Shown here one piece after another: positions 26,630 to 35,436 of a DNA stretch of 64,000 bases. This DNA is from Aquella oligotrophica (lineage in GTDB: Bacteria > Pseudomonadota > Gammaproteobacteria > Burkholderiales > UBA11063): positions 310,001 through 374,000 of the forward strand of contig NZ_CP024847.1 of NCBI RefSeq assembly GCF_002892535.1, written 5' to 3'. Within the stretch, counting starts at the first letter, position 1. Each line of letters begins with the position of its first letter. The notes below the pieces were generated by a model that was given only the letters and a program-made list of their open reading frames with translations, was not told the origin of the DNA and made no database searches. Both the position numbers and the translations under genes were made by a program.

Positions 26630-27082
26630 TTAGTTGGAATGATCCAGAATAATCTGCCATTTATTACCAATTTTCTCAAAAATCAACGAGGTAACGCCGT
26701 TATATTCTTTACTCTCAGTTGTTAGATGCCACTTACCAGTTAAATAAGCGTGAGTACTATCAATTGGGTTAATATCTTCTACCGTAATTTGCAGATGCCC
26801 CATCCCTTTTTTATCATCACCATATTTTTTCTTATAGTGATCATAAGAATTTTGCCAACCATAAATAAATTTATCACCAGAAATAAACAGGGTTTTATCA
26901 CTATGTACATAGCCATCCATAAAACATTCTAGATCGCCATTATTCCAACATTTTACTGATTTAGTCATTGCGGCAGTGATCTCGCTTTGAATTTTCTGAT
27001 TTTGTTGCGGCGTTAGTTCTTTGGCAGAAACATTTGCCGAGATTATTAGGCTTGTACAAATTAATATTAGTATTTTTTTCAT
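26630..27082 (-). CDS. Exported NTF2/SnoaL-like (DUF4440-type) protein
   Basis: The protein has 150 residues. A signal peptide (IISANVSA-K) directs it to the periplasm. The mature part has the NTF2-like cone pattern: helix AAMTKSVKCWNNGDLECFMDGYVHSDKTLFIS, then HLQITVEDINPIDSTHAYLTGKWHLTT and VTSLIFEKIGNKWQIILDHSN. The same W..GD...F...Y pattern is found in DUF4440/SnoaL family proteins, which bind small hydrophobic ligands or act as steroid-isomerase-like enzymes. No catalytic residue can be assigned. It lies 12 nt upstream of the fosA-like gene and 18 nt after the FGE-like gene, so the whole minus-strand set is likely one transcript. Confidence 0.8.
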   Translation of the reverse strand: MKKILILICTSLIISANVSAKELTPQQNQKIQSEITAAMTKSVKCWNNGDLECFMDGYVHSDKTLFISGDKFIYGWQNSYDHYKKKYGDDKKGMGHLQITVEDINPIDSTHAYLTGKWHLTTESKEYNGVTSLIFEKIGNKWQIILDHSN

Positions 27083-27100
27083 AAAATTTCCTTAGAAAAC

Positions 27101-28093
27101 CTAGATTGAACCAGCCAAACGAAAGCCAGAATTTACACTTATTGTTGAGGGTACTGTCACTAAACGATATGATGATTGCAAATATGGTGGTGTTGATGTC
27201 CATGCTCCGCCCTTAATGCTGCGATAATAAGAAACACTACCATCCATGTCTGTCCATTCCCAAACACTACCATTTTGGTCAAAAGTACCATAATAGCTGA
27301 TGCTATTTATGAAAGTACCGACATTAGTCAGATAAGTTTGGCTTGAAGAATATAACATTGATTGCGGTACTGAATAGCCAGTTGTGGCATCGGAGAGAAA
27401 ATTTGCTGCATTTGAGCTATCTCCGATTATATTTGACGGTGTAGTATTATGTTGGGTCGCAAAAACATAGTAATCCCGACCATTAAAAAATGCCGCTTTA
27501 TACCATTCATTTTCAGTTGGGATATAGTATGTTGGGGCTGCATTGGTATTTGGATTAATTGTATTTCTAATAACTGTAGTACCAGATTTTTTACCATTTA
27601 GCGTATATGCCCCATTTTCGGTTGTACCAGCGCTTTCATTACCATTGGGTTGTCCGTTAGCCATCCAGTTAGCAAATCTAGCGGCACTAAACCAGCTTAC
27701 TCCAGTAACAGGCATATTGTTACTGCTAATGTCACTTTCACTACTTGTGTTCATAACGCTATATGAATAATTGCCACTACTACCGCTACGACCGATTCCC
27801 TGAATATTTGGGATAGTCATACTTGAATTCCATAGTCCATAGGGGTCAGATTCGCTTGCTACAGCATTTAAAAATTCAGTATATTGTCCAATAGTTACTT
27901 CATATTTGCCAATTTGATAGGTATAGGCAACCCCTCCAAAACCTGTTTTATCATTGCTATTTCCAGGATTACCAATGACAACCATATCATAAATAACCTG
28001 TGCTTGGACTGGAACAAGACAAAATCCGACTAATGTCAGCAAAATAGCCTTTTTACTGGAATTATAGCGATTAAAAAATCTGGATATTTTCAT
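27101..28093 (-). CDS. Exported SUMF/FGE-fold protein without catalytic Cys (copy 1)
   Basis: The protein has 330 residues from the ATG at 28093, which has GAGAG before it; an ATG 15 nt upstream has no RBS. A signal peptide ends VQAQ. The rest is the FGE-sulfatase fold: GKYEVTIGQYTEFLNAVA, MPVTGVSWFSAARFANWMANGQP, YYIPTENEWYKAAFFNG, then NGSVWEWTDMDG and the final SGFRLA. In the formylglycine-generating enzyme the active site needs two Cys near this C-terminal region; here the GNVWEW-type motif is followed by Thr, and no Cys pair is present. It is thus probably a non-oxidase member. It lies 6 nt after its paralogue. Confidence 0.88.
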   Translation of the reverse strand: MKISRFFNRYNSSKKAILLTLVGFCLVPVQAQVIYDMVVIGNPGNSNDKTGFGGVAYTYQIGKYEVTIGQYTEFLNAVASESDPYGLWNSSMTIPNIQGIGRSGSSGNYSYSVMNTSSESDISSNNMPVTGVSWFSAARFANWMANGQPNGNESAGTTENGAYTLNGKKSGTTVIRNTINPNTNAAPTYYIPTENEWYKAAFFNGRDYYVFATQHNTTPSNIIGDSSNAANFLSDATTGYSVPQSMLYSSSQTYLTNVGTFINSISYYGTFDQNGSVWEWTDMDGSVSYYRSIKGGAWTSTPPYLQSSYRLVTVPSTISVNSGFRLAGSI

Positions 28094-28114
28094 TTGAACT
28101 CTCAACATAAATAG

Positions 28115-29125
28115 TTATTGTGCTGGACTGGCAAGACGAAAGCCAACACCATTATCGGTTTTATCTGGCACATTGGTATTATATATCGTAGCTTGCATTG
28201 AATAAGCACCGGAAAACCAGTAGCCACCAGCAAGTCCCCGATATGGCGCGGGATTACCATCTAGATCATTCCATTGATAAACATTGCCATTTTGATCAAA
28301 GGTACCATAATAGCTACTACTATTAGTAAATGCTCCAACATCAGTTAGATAGTTTTGAGTTGCATATAAATAAGTTGGTGATTGCGTAACACTAAATGTT
28401 GAGGACGGAAAATTATTTGCCTGATTTGGTTTATCGCCAATTACATTTCCCGGTGCAGCATTACTTTCAGTTGCATAAAGATAATAGCCACCAGCACCAT
28501 TATTGAGTTTGGGGCTATAGTAAGCTGCTTTATACCACTCATTGTATTTTGGGATATAATAACTTGGAGCTTTACCAGTATTGGGATTAATTACGTTTTT
28601 AGCAATAGCATCACCCGTAATTGCACCATTGAGATTATATGCACCATTTTCAGTAGTCGTACTATCTTCTACTCCGACTGGCTGACCATTAGCCATCCAG
28701 TTAGCAAAACGCGCAGCATTAAACCACGTGATATACGTGATCGGGCGATTACCACTATAGCCGCCATTATCCATCACTGTATAACTATAGTTACCTTCGC
28801 TACCACTTCTCGTTATTCCGGCTGAATTAAGATCGGTTGCCATTCTTTCATCGTAGAGAAAATACTTGTCAGTTTTGGCAACAGCATTTAGAAATGTTGC
28901 ATACTGGCTAATCGTTACATCATATTTTCCAATTTGATATATATAGTCAATCGAACCAATCCCAGTTAGTGGGTCATTTGGATTATTCGGGTTAGCTATA
29001 GTTACAAGCGGATAATTAATTTGTGCTATAGTGGAACTGCTACTTCCTCCCTGAGAACAGGCGATTAAAGGAATTGAAAGGGCTGTTAATTGTCCTAATA
29101 TTGACATGTATTTTTTGATTTGCAT
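28115..29125 (-). CDS. SUMF/FGE-fold lipoprotein without catalytic Cys (copy 2)
   Basis: The protein has 336 residues. A lipoprotein signal ends LIACSQGG. It is a clear paralogue of the next gene, sharing GKYDVTISQYATFLNAVAKT, PITYITWFNAARFANWMANGQP, YYIPKYNEWYKAAYY and YGTFDQNGNVYQWNDLDG, ending GVGFRLASPAQ. Unlike its neighbour it is anchored by lipid, and its GNVWEW motif is changed to GNVYQW. No catalytic Cys is seen. Similar proteins in other bacteria are often annotated SUMF1/EgtB/PvdO non-haem iron enzymes. A tandem duplication with divergent localisation is the simplest reading. A third gene with a signal peptide precedes it by 21 nt on the same strand. Confidence 0.88.
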   Translation of the reverse strand: MQIKKYMSILGQLTALSIPLIACSQGGSSSSTIAQINYPLVTIANPNNPNDPLTGIGSIDYIYQIGKYDVTISQYATFLNAVAKTDKYFLYDERMATDLNSAGITRSGSEGNYSYTVMDNGGYSGNRPITYITWFNAARFANWMANGQPVGVEDSTTTENGAYNLNGAITGDAIAKNVINPNTGKAPSYYIPKYNEWYKAAYYSPKLNNGAGGYYLYATESNAAPGNVIGDKPNQANNFPSSTFSVTQSPTYLYATQNYLTDVGAFTNSSSYYGTFDQNGNVYQWNDLDGNPAPYRGLAGGYWFSGAYSMQATIYNTNVPDKTDNGVGFRLASPAQ

Positions 29126-29146
29126 GTATATTCCTACAAGGATAGT

Positions 29147-29527
29147 TTATTTCCAGATATTATACTTGTTATTAATCACCCATTGGGTTTCATTATCCGT
29201 AAGATACCAAATTAACCAAACCCGACCTTGATAGTCTGGTTGGATGGCAACAGGCTGATTTATGATATTATAAATGTAATTTTGTACTTGATTATTATTA
29301 TCCTGATCTCTTAAAACTGAGGCTGGGGTCATTTGCATCGTTGCCGATGATAAGAAGAATAATCCTAACATAGAGCTACCCCAATTACTAGGGATCTCCT
29401 GAATTGTAATTTGTGGATAATTAACGGATTTTAAGATAGCGTAAATAGTGTTTGCTGGAAATTCACGACCTAAAGCTTCAGTATTAATACTATATAGTAC
29501 CATCAAAAATATAATTATCTTACGCAT
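29147..29527 (-). CDS. Hypothetical exported protein
   Basis: The protein has 126 residues with a short N-terminal signal (IIIFLMVLYSINTEALG). The mature part, about 107 residues, has several Trp and Tyr near the end (VWLIWYLTDNETQWVINNKYNIWK) and no Cys. I do not recognise it. It is 3 nt downstream of the SIMPL-domain gene and 21 nt upstream of the FGE-fold pair, so it is very probably co-transcribed with them, making a block of exported proteins. Confidence 0.75.
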   Translation of the reverse strand: MRKIIIFLMVLYSINTEALGREFPANTIYAILKSVNYPQITIQEIPSNWGSSMLGLFFLSSATMQMTPASVLRDQDNNNQVQNYIYNIINQPVAIQPDYQGRVWLIWYLTDNETQWVINNKYNIWK

Positions 29528-29530
29528 GGC

Positions 29531-30232
29531 TTAATTTAAGAAAAACTGGATTGAGGTTACAATCCGTACTTTTTTGCTAATATTCTGAGTATCATTGACA
29601 ATCGCACCATCTGGGGAAGAAATGGTAAATACGCCTTGGGATGCAGATTTAATCTTACCAACCTGACTACCGGTATTTTTAGCAAAAGTTTCTGCTGCCT
29701 GTTTGGCATTCTGGGTCGCTTGATCGAGCATCGTAGCCTTGATGGTATTAAGACTATTATAGAAATAACTGATACTATTATTATTTACGATTACTCCTTG
29801 ATTTACCAGTTCACCCGCATTCTGACTGACTTTTGCTACCAAATCAACATTGCTGGTAGTAACGCTAACGCTATTACTTATTTGGTAATGCGGAAGTTTC
29901 TCATTATTGTTTCCGTATTGATTTGCCCAATTATCGATAACGCTAATAGTTCCTTGCTGGATATCCTGCTGCTTAAAACCATTTTGCAGCAAGAAATCAG
30001 TAACTAGTTTCTGATTCTGGCTAATGGTTTTATTTAATGGTGCCAAAGTATCACCACTGACCGCAAAATTGATACTCCAAGTTGCCAAATCTGATTTTAC
30101 AGTTTGTTCGGCAAGACCTTTTACTTCTACCGAACGATCAAAATTACGGAAATACTTTATTCCATTACCAACGAAATAACCACTGCTGGCAAGACCCAGA
30201 CTTACTATAATTGCAATAACTAATTTATTCAT
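29531..30232 (-). CDS. SIMPL-domain (DUF541) periplasmic protein
   Basis: The protein has 233 residues. An N-terminal signal or anchor (VIAIIVSLGLASSGYFVGNGI) is followed by the SIMPL pattern: RSVEVKGLAEQTVKSDLATWSINFAVSG, then GFKQQDIQQGTISV, YQISNSVSVTTSNVDLVAKVSQNAGELVNQGV, and the C-terminal helix DQATQNAKQAAETFAKNTGSQVGKIKSASQGVF. SIMPL proteins (E. coli YggE, bacterial BP26) form ring assemblies in the periplasm and have been tied to oxidative-stress tolerance, without a defined reaction. The first hydrophobic segment may remain uncleaved. It is the promoter-proximal gene of the exported-protein cluster. Confidence 0.88.
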   Translation of the reverse strand: MNKLVIAIIVSLGLASSGYFVGNGIKYFRNFDRSVEVKGLAEQTVKSDLATWSINFAVSGDTLAPLNKTISQNQKLVTDFLLQNGFKQQDIQQGTISVIDNWANQYGNNNEKLPHYQISNSVSVTTSNVDLVAKVSQNAGELVNQGVIVNNNSISYFYNSLNTIKATMLDQATQNAKQAAETFAKNTGSQVGKIKSASQGVFTISSPDGAIVNDTQNISKKVRIVTSIQFFLN

Positions 30233-30286
30233 TGAACTACCTTTAAAATAGAGTTATATATGGTGATCCAGCCTAGATGACTGGAA

Positions 30287-31492
30287 TTATTTAAAATCTT
30301 TATGGGCAATAGATATAAATGCTAGCAAAGACATAGATGCAAAAAATATTGAACTAACTACAATGCTATGGCTTGGATTTAATGGTAATTTACCTACAAA
30401 CCATGAACCAAAACCAGCAAAAATATACTGTAAGAAGCTGAGTAGTCCGATAGCCATTGCGCTCTCTTCTTTGAAATAGTGGGTAACCTCTACCTGAATC
30501 GGCGGATTTATAAATGCAGTTGAGATTCGCGTAATTAATCCACCCATTGAAATAATAGCTAAAACCATTAGCTTGGTATCGGAAATAAGGCTAACTATCA
30601 TGATTAAACTAGCAATAAGTGCAATAACTATTCCAGCTTGAACAATTTTTCTTGGTGACACTCCGCGTTTATTTAAGTAGAGCATTATCTTATTTCCTAA
30701 TAAATATCCCATAGCAATTGCGGTAAATATAAAGGAATAATAAGTATGATTAACATGGTATTCGTTGATATACATATAGCTTGACATAGAAATAAACGCA
30801 TAAAATGAGGCAAATGCGCCACCAATTACGATAGCAAATTTAATAAATACCTGACTCTTTAGCACGCAGATATATGAATTAATTATTTTGCTGATATGAA
30901 AGTTTTTCCGGTTTTCTTCCATGTGTAAATTGCTCTCACGAATTAGTCTTAAACTTATGAGCACAAGGATTACTAAACTTAACCCAATCGCAATAAAACA
31001 ACTGCGCCAGTTAAAAATACCGATAATCAAGGAACCAAGTACTGGAGCTATCGCAGGTGAAATAACTAACCCCAATACAAATAATCCGGTAATATGAATC
31101 TGTTCTTCGCGATCATAAACTTCTTTGATAATCAGGCGTGAAACTACATATACCGCACCACTACCAATTGCCTGCAATGCTCTTAAGAGTACGATTAGGT
31201 ATAGATTGCTACTAATTGCAATAAGAAAAGAAGCTACGATAGATACGATCAAGGAGTAAATTATTGTCTTCTTACGTCCAAATAGATTACTGATAACACC
31301 CATAATAAGAAATAAAAATGCTTGGGTATAAACATAAACAGTAATACTCAGATTCATCTTATCTGGGTTGACGCCAAATTCACGAGCCATATCTGGTAAG
31401 GCTGGTAAATAAATATCGGTACATGCCTGAGTTATGAATAATAAAGCAATGAGTAGCCAAATTAAATTTTTCTTATATTTTTGTAAATCCAC
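30287..31492 (-). CDS. Bcr/CflA-type multidrug efflux transporter (MFS, DHA1)
   Basis: The protein has 401 residues with 12 predicted spans. The N-terminal half has the Bcr/CflA pattern: IALLFITQACTDIYLPALPDMAREFG in span 1, then the GRKK loop after span 2 (NLFGRKKTIIYSL), and ALQAIGSGAVYVVSRLIIKEVYD, which matches the AxGxxxxxxxxRAxxxD motif of the drug:H+ antiporter-1 family, although R is displaced. RSCFIAIGL follows. Members expel bicyclomycin, sulfonamides or other amphipathic drugs. It is an isolated minus-strand gene with a 194-nt upstream gap. The substrate cannot be predicted. Confidence 0.88.
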   Translation of the reverse strand: MDLQKYKKNLIWLLIALLFITQACTDIYLPALPDMAREFGVNPDKMNLSITVYVYTQAFLFLIMGVISNLFGRKKTIIYSLIVSIVASFLIAISSNLYLIVLLRALQAIGSGAVYVVSRLIIKEVYDREEQIHITGLFVLGLVISPAIAPVLGSLIIGIFNWRSCFIAIGLSLVILVLISLRLIRESNLHMEENRKNFHISKIINSYICVLKSQVFIKFAIVIGGAFASFYAFISMSSYMYINEYHVNHTYYSFIFTAIAMGYLLGNKIMLYLNKRGVSPRKIVQAGIVIALIASLIMIVSLISDTKLMVLAIISMGGLITRISTAFINPPIQVEVTHYFKEESAMAIGLLSFLQYIFAGFGSWFVGKLPLNPSHSIVVSSIFFASMSLLAFISIAHKDFK

Positions 31493-31650
31493 CTACTTCC
31501 CTCCTATTTGTAGCTACTGTTATTTATCTTTTATTTGGTAATATTAAGTTGCCTGCCAAGCTTAAATGGTGTGCAAAATATGAATTATCTTCTTGTAGTT
31601 ATTTTTGATTCTGCTACATAGAAAGCATTATTCATGGTAAATTATGCAAG

Positions 31651-31689
31651 TAGCACTTTTTTACGTCTAGAATTGTTAATTAAGTGCTA
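31651..31689. repeat. 8-bp inverted repeat at the end of the DUF4239-like gene
   Basis: TAGCACTT at 31651-31658 and AAGTGCTA at 31682-31689 form a perfect inverted repeat with a 23-nt loop. The right arm covers the gene's stop codon. There is no U tract, so it may be an operator or an RNA hairpin in place of a terminator. The rest of 31493-31686 shows nothing further. Confidence 0.35.
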
Positions 31690-32481
31690 AAAGTTTAATT
31701 TACGGATTTCATTTGCAACCGAGACAAACGATGTATTCCCTATATGGAAGTGTCCTTGGAATGGGCGATCAATCTCTAGAATAAGCCATGCTGATGATAG
31801 GATGATCAAATTTTGACTAAATAAAGCGAGAATAGTCAGTCTAAAATTACGATTACTACGATTGCTGACACATCCATTCCAGAAACAGATTAGTATTAGT
31901 AGAATAATGAAAAAAATTAATAAGACTCCATTTAGTTCACCATTTACAAAATCAAGCCGTTCTGTGCGATAGCCAACCAGTTGATTCAATGCATTTGACA
32001 TTTGCTGGTAGGACATTTGATCTTGGATGGTTTCGGTAGGGATGTCCCTATATACGGTTTGCATTAGTTTGCCAAACTGGGCTTCGGTTTGATTGCTAAT
32101 CTGTCCATGTTCAAGGAACTTATATTCATCATTTATAACCGAATCTAGATAATTGATGATGGATTGGCGTACTTCGTAACGTGAGTTTTCATCATGGATA
32201 GTTTTGCTAATGCTATAGATGTTTAATATTGCGTGTGCTTCATTTTCACTGGCAAGAGCTAGTTCATCCAGAGTTTGCCAATTAATTGCAATCCAGAATG
32301 CCATAAATAGTGTACCAAAGGTTAGACTAGTTTGTTGAGCAATACTGATTATTTTGAAAGATTTTCGTTTAGTTAGGAATTTTCGGCGAATCCAGAAGCC
32401 GAATATACTGATGCAGCCAAAGATTATGTAAATAAGAAATAAAGCAGCTAGTACGGGTAAATCATAAAACCATGCTGGCAT
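31687..32481 (-). CDS. DUF4239-like four-span membrane protein
   Basis: The protein has 264 residues. Hydrophobic segments lie at about 8-30, 50-70, 190-212 and 222-240, with a soluble helical region between spans 2 and 3 (ALASENEAHAILNIYSISKTIHDENSRYEVRQSIINYLDSVINDEYKFLE). This 2+2 layout with the ExxAxxxLY/L-type helix after span 2 is typical of DUF4239 proteins (bestrophin-like in fold predictions), whose function is unknown. The gene lies 3 nt after the hydrolase gene, so they are probably co-transcribed. Confidence 0.7.
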   Translation of the reverse strand: MPAWFYDLPVLAALFLIYIIFGCISIFGFWIRRKFLTKRKSFKIISIAQQTSLTFGTLFMAFWIAINWQTLDELALASENEAHAILNIYSISKTIHDENSRYEVRQSIINYLDSVINDEYKFLEHGQISNQTEAQFGKLMQTVYRDIPTETIQDQMSYQQMSNALNQLVGYRTERLDFVNGELNGVLLIFFIILLILICFWNGCVSNRSNRNFRLTILALFSQNLIILSSAWLILEIDRPFQGHFHIGNTSFVSVANEIRKLNF

Positions 32482-32484
32482 TTT

Positions 32485-33345
32485 CTAACTCATTAAAAAT
32501 TGGGCAATACGTTTAAGATGTTCTTGTCGATATAGGTATGGTGAATGTCCAGCATCTTCAATAGTCAGAACCTTTGTTTGCGGTTGGAGATGCTGCATTT
32601 TTTCAATGGTTGATTCAAGTAATAAGTCAGAGTTAATACCATGAATAATCAGCGTTGGATGGCTTATTCTTTTCCAGAACTCCCAAAGATCAATATTCCC
32701 ATTGCTAAGCATTCCCTCTGCCAAACTTGCTGCTACTTTTCGATCTCGCTTTAACTCCCAGCGACGGTTGCTATTTTTTTGGAATGAATGACTAAACATG
32801 TGAAGCCATACACTATCATCATAAATGCCATCATTTAACGAATATTGACGATAATAATTACAAGCCTCTTCAAAGCTGCTGAAATCAAGATCTTCACCGC
32901 TATAAGTAGCAATGCGGATAATTCCTGCGAGTTCAACTTCTGCGCCGATGTCATTTAAAATTAGCTTGTTGAATTTATTTTGAGGCATACTTGCAAGCAT
33001 CAAACCCATGGCTCCGCCAAGAGAAGTGCCGATGCAATCAATGTTTTTTAATTCAAGTTGTTCGATTAGTGCCGTTAAATCAGCGATGGTACTGTCTAAA
33101 TTATAACCTCGACCATCTTGCAAATAGCTACTATTTCCGCGACCTGGTAAATCGGGTGCAACAATATAGTAATCAAATTTTAGAAAGTATTCCGCAACAT
33201 AATCAAAGTCACGCCCATTCCGGTTAAGCCCATGCAGACATAAAAGTGTTTTTTTTGCATCAGGATTTCCCCAGCTTGAATAACTAATCCGGTATGATTC
33301 AGCGTAAATATTTTGCCGCTCAATAAAATTGGTTTGCATGCGCAT
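32485..33345 (-). CDS. Alpha/beta-hydrolase
   Basis: The protein has 286 residues and no signal peptide. Hallmarks of the fold: LLCLHGLNRNGRDFDYVAEYF (oxyanion HG), DLPGRGNSS, the nucleophile elbow GTSLGGAMG (Ser) at about residue 111, HPTLIIHGINSDLLLE (acid strand), and DAGHSPYL with the catalytic His at about residue 265. Proteins of this size and pattern include esterases, haloperoxidase-like and C-C bond hydrolases. An intracellular PHB-depolymerase or thioesterase role is possible given nearby phaR but not indicated by sequence. It is transcribed with the DUF4239-like gene; rimO lies 39 nt upstream on the same strand. Confidence 0.88.
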   Translation of the reverse strand: MRMQTNFIERQNIYAESYRISYSSWGNPDAKKTLLCLHGLNRNGRDFDYVAEYFLKFDYYIVAPDLPGRGNSSYLQDGRGYNLDSTIADLTALIEQLELKNIDCIGTSLGGAMGLMLASMPQNKFNKLILNDIGAEVELAGIIRIATYSGEDLDFSSFEEACNYYRQYSLNDGIYDDSVWLHMFSHSFQKNSNRRWELKRDRKVAASLAEGMLSNGNIDLWEFWKRISHPTLIIHGINSDLLLESTIEKMQHLQPQTKVLTIEDAGHSPYLYRQEHLKRIAQFLMS

Positions 33346-33384
33346 CTATTCCAAACTTATTTGTTCAATTAATATTTCCAGAAG

Positions 33385-34698
33385 TTAGACTGGTTTGGCA
33401 AAAAGATCATAATCTTGTGCTGCCAGAATTTCCACATCAATAATATCACCTGGCTGAATATCTGGATATTGACCAAGATTTTTAATATAAATTAGTCCAT
33501 CAATTTCTGGGGCATCATATTTACTTCGTCCTGTAATTAATTTTCGGCTAACCTCATCAATAATCATAGGCATGATTTGCCCTACTTTTGCCTGGAGTTT
33601 CCCAAAGCTGATTTTTTGTTGATGTTGCATAAACCTTTGATAGCGATCTTCCTTCACTTCTTCCGGAACATGGCTTTCTAATTGATTGGCAGGGGCACCT
33701 TCGACTTCTGAATATTTAAAACAGCCAACTTTTTCAAGCTGGGCTTTATCCAGAAAATCAAGTAGCATCTGAAAATCTTCTTCTGTTTCACCGGGAAACC
33801 CAACGATGAAAGTACTTCTGATTGCAAGTTCAGGACATACCGTACGCCATGCAGCTATCCGCTCCAGCAATCCATCTACATTACCTGGACGTTTCATTGC
33901 TTTCAGAACTTTTGGACTTGCATGCTGAAAAGGAATATCAAGATAGGGTAGTAACTTGCCTTCAGCCATTAATGGAATAACTTCATCAATGTGTGGATAT
34001 GGATATACATAGTGAAGACGCACCCAAACACCTAAATTGCTAAGTTCTTTGCAGAGGTCTAAAAATTTAGTTTTTACAGGTTTGCCATTATAAAAACCTG
34101 TAATATATTTCTTATCCACTCCGTATGCGCCAGTATCTTGTGATACTACTAGTAGTTCTTTTACTCCGGCAGCTACCAGCTTTTCAGCTTGGGAAAGAAC
34201 ATCCCCAATCGGATATGAGTCGAGCTTTCCCCGCATGGTTGGGATAATACAAAAGGTGCAAGTATTATTGCACCCTTCTGAAATTTTCAGATAGGCATAA
34301 TGTTTTGGAGTTAGTTTTACACCTTGTGGTGGAACGAGGTCAGTAAAGGGATCATGAGGTCTTGGTACGTATTTATGTATAAGATTCAATACTTCTTGTG
34401 TGGCATGAGGACCAGTTACACCTAATACATTTGGATACTGAGTTTCAATAATGCCTTCTTTGGCACCCAAGCAGCCAGTAACAACCACTTTGCCATTTTC
34501 ATTTAATGCTTCGCCAATCGCATTCATAGATTCTTCTACTGCTGAATCAATAAATCCACATGTATTGACAACTACTAGATCTGCATTTTCATAACTATTA
34601 ACAATGTCATAACCCTCAGCTTTTAGTGAGGTCAGGATATTTTCCGAGTCAACCAGTGCTTTGGGACATCCTAAAGATACAAAACCAATGCGTGCCAT
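33385..34698 (-). CDS. rimO: Ribosomal protein S12 methylthiotransferase
   Basis: The protein has 437 residues, standard for RimO (E. coli 441). The N-terminal UPF0004 domain provides three Cys for one [4Fe-4S] cluster ([30 protein letters not shown]). The radical-SAM domain has [13 protein letters not shown] (CxxxCxxC) at about residue 150, and [13 protein letters not shown] leads to the C-terminal TRAM domain. It inserts a methylthio group on Asp88 (E. coli numbering) of ribosomal protein S12. The gene is 4 nt downstream of phaR, so rimO is probably read from the phaR promoter, an unusual partnership between a PHA regulator and a translation modifier. Confidence 0.96.
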   Translation of the reverse strand: MARIGFVSLGCPKALVDSENILTSLKAEGYDIVNSYENADLVVVNTCGFIDSAVEESMNAIGEALNENGKVVVTGCLGAKEGIIETQYPNVLGVTGPHATQEVLNLIHKYVPRPHDPFTDLVPPQGVKLTPKHYAYLKISEGCNNTCTFCIIPTMRGKLDSYPIGDVLSQAEKLVAAGVKELLVVSQDTGAYGVDKKYITGFYNGKPVKTKFLDLCKELSNLGVWVRLHYVYPYPHIDEVIPLMAEGKLLPYLDIPFQHASPKVLKAMKRPGNVDGLLERIAAWRTVCPELAIRSTFIVGFPGETEEDFQMLLDFLDKAQLEKVGCFKYSEVEGAPANQLESHVPEEVKEDRYQRFMQHQQKISFGKLQAKVGQIMPMIIDEVSRKLITGRSKYDAPEIDGLIYIKNLGQYPDIQPGDIIDVEILAAQDYDLFAKPV

Positions 34699-34702
34699 TT
34701 AT

Positions 34703-35269
34703 TTATTTGCTTCCTTTATTAAACGGAAATTGCATCATGTTGATGAATTTTTCTGCTTGGGTACTAAATTGCTCATGTACCTGTTCTTGCATTTGAAGAA
34801 AATTACTTGTGCTATTACTTATGTAGTCAAAAATGTTCTGTTGTAGTTGCGGACCATGATCATGCAGAAATGTCTTCCACAACTCCATACTTGATGGCAG
34901 TGATTCTTTAGGGTAGGTTGCCTTTAGTTGTGTGTAAAATCGTTTCTGGGTTTGCCTTAATAGGTCAATACTTTGTTCAAGAAATGGGCTAATTGCTGAC
35001 TGAAATGATTTACCGTAAAAGCGGATTATTTGCACCAGAAAGTCATTTGAAAAAATCGGAGTTCGGTTTGCCTCTTCATCTAGAATTATTTGTAACAATA
35101 CACTGCGCGTAACATCAATTCCAGTTTTTACATCGGTAACGATGACGGTATCACCATCAATAATCATTTGCTTAATATCTTCCAATACAATATAGGTACT
35201 GGTCGCAGTATCATATAATCTGCGATTCTGATATTTCTTAATAATCCTTGTCTCACTAGGTTTTTTCAT
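34703..35269 (-). CDS. phaR: PHA synthesis repressor
   Basis: The protein has 188 residues from the ATG at 35269. The upstream TTG frame start would add 16 non-conserved residues. The PHB/PHA accumulation regulator DNA-binding domain is plain at the N-terminus: RIIKKYQNRRLYDTATSTYIVLEDIKQMI, then DVKTGIDVTRSVLLQIILDEE. The central part contains the second PHB_acc segment (FLVQIIRFYGKSFQSAISPFLEQSIDLL). PhaR binds both DNA and the PHA granule; when polymer appears it leaves the DNA and phasin expression rises. The divergently oriented phasin gene starts 167 nt away, and the gap holds a candidate operator at 35318-35340. No PHA synthase lies in the window. Confidence 0.95.
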   Translation of the reverse strand: MKKPSETRIIKKYQNRRLYDTATSTYIVLEDIKQMIIDGDTVIVTDVKTGIDVTRSVLLQIILDEEANRTPIFSNDFLVQIIRFYGKSFQSAISPFLEQSIDLLRQTQKRFYTQLKATYPKESLPSSMELWKTFLHDHGPQLQQNIFDYISNSTSNFLQMQEQVHEQFSTQAEKFINMMQFPFNKGSK

Positions 35270-35310
35270 AACTGATTCATATAGCCGAAAAATATTAATA
35301 AAAAAATAAC

Positions 35311-35340
35311 TTGACAAATTATGTTGCGGTGCACAATAAT
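35311..35340 (+). promoter_or_regulatory. Phasin promoter with embedded palindrome, candidate PhaR operator
   Basis: A perfect -35 TTGACA at 35311-35316 is followed 18 nt later by the -10 AATAAT at 35335-35340. An imperfect palindrome spans 35318-35340: ATTAT, two bases, TGC, three bases, GCA, two bases, ATAAT. It therefore fills the spacer and covers the -10. TGC/GCA half-sites are typical of known PhaR operators. The position implies that binding would block RNA polymerase. Confidence 0.65.
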
Positions 35341-35436
35341 ACTGCCTGTAGGAGAGTAATATACATTATATATTTGGATTATAGCATAATAATGCGTATT
35401 ACCCGAAAGTAATTTCAAATTCTGGAGGATATAAAA

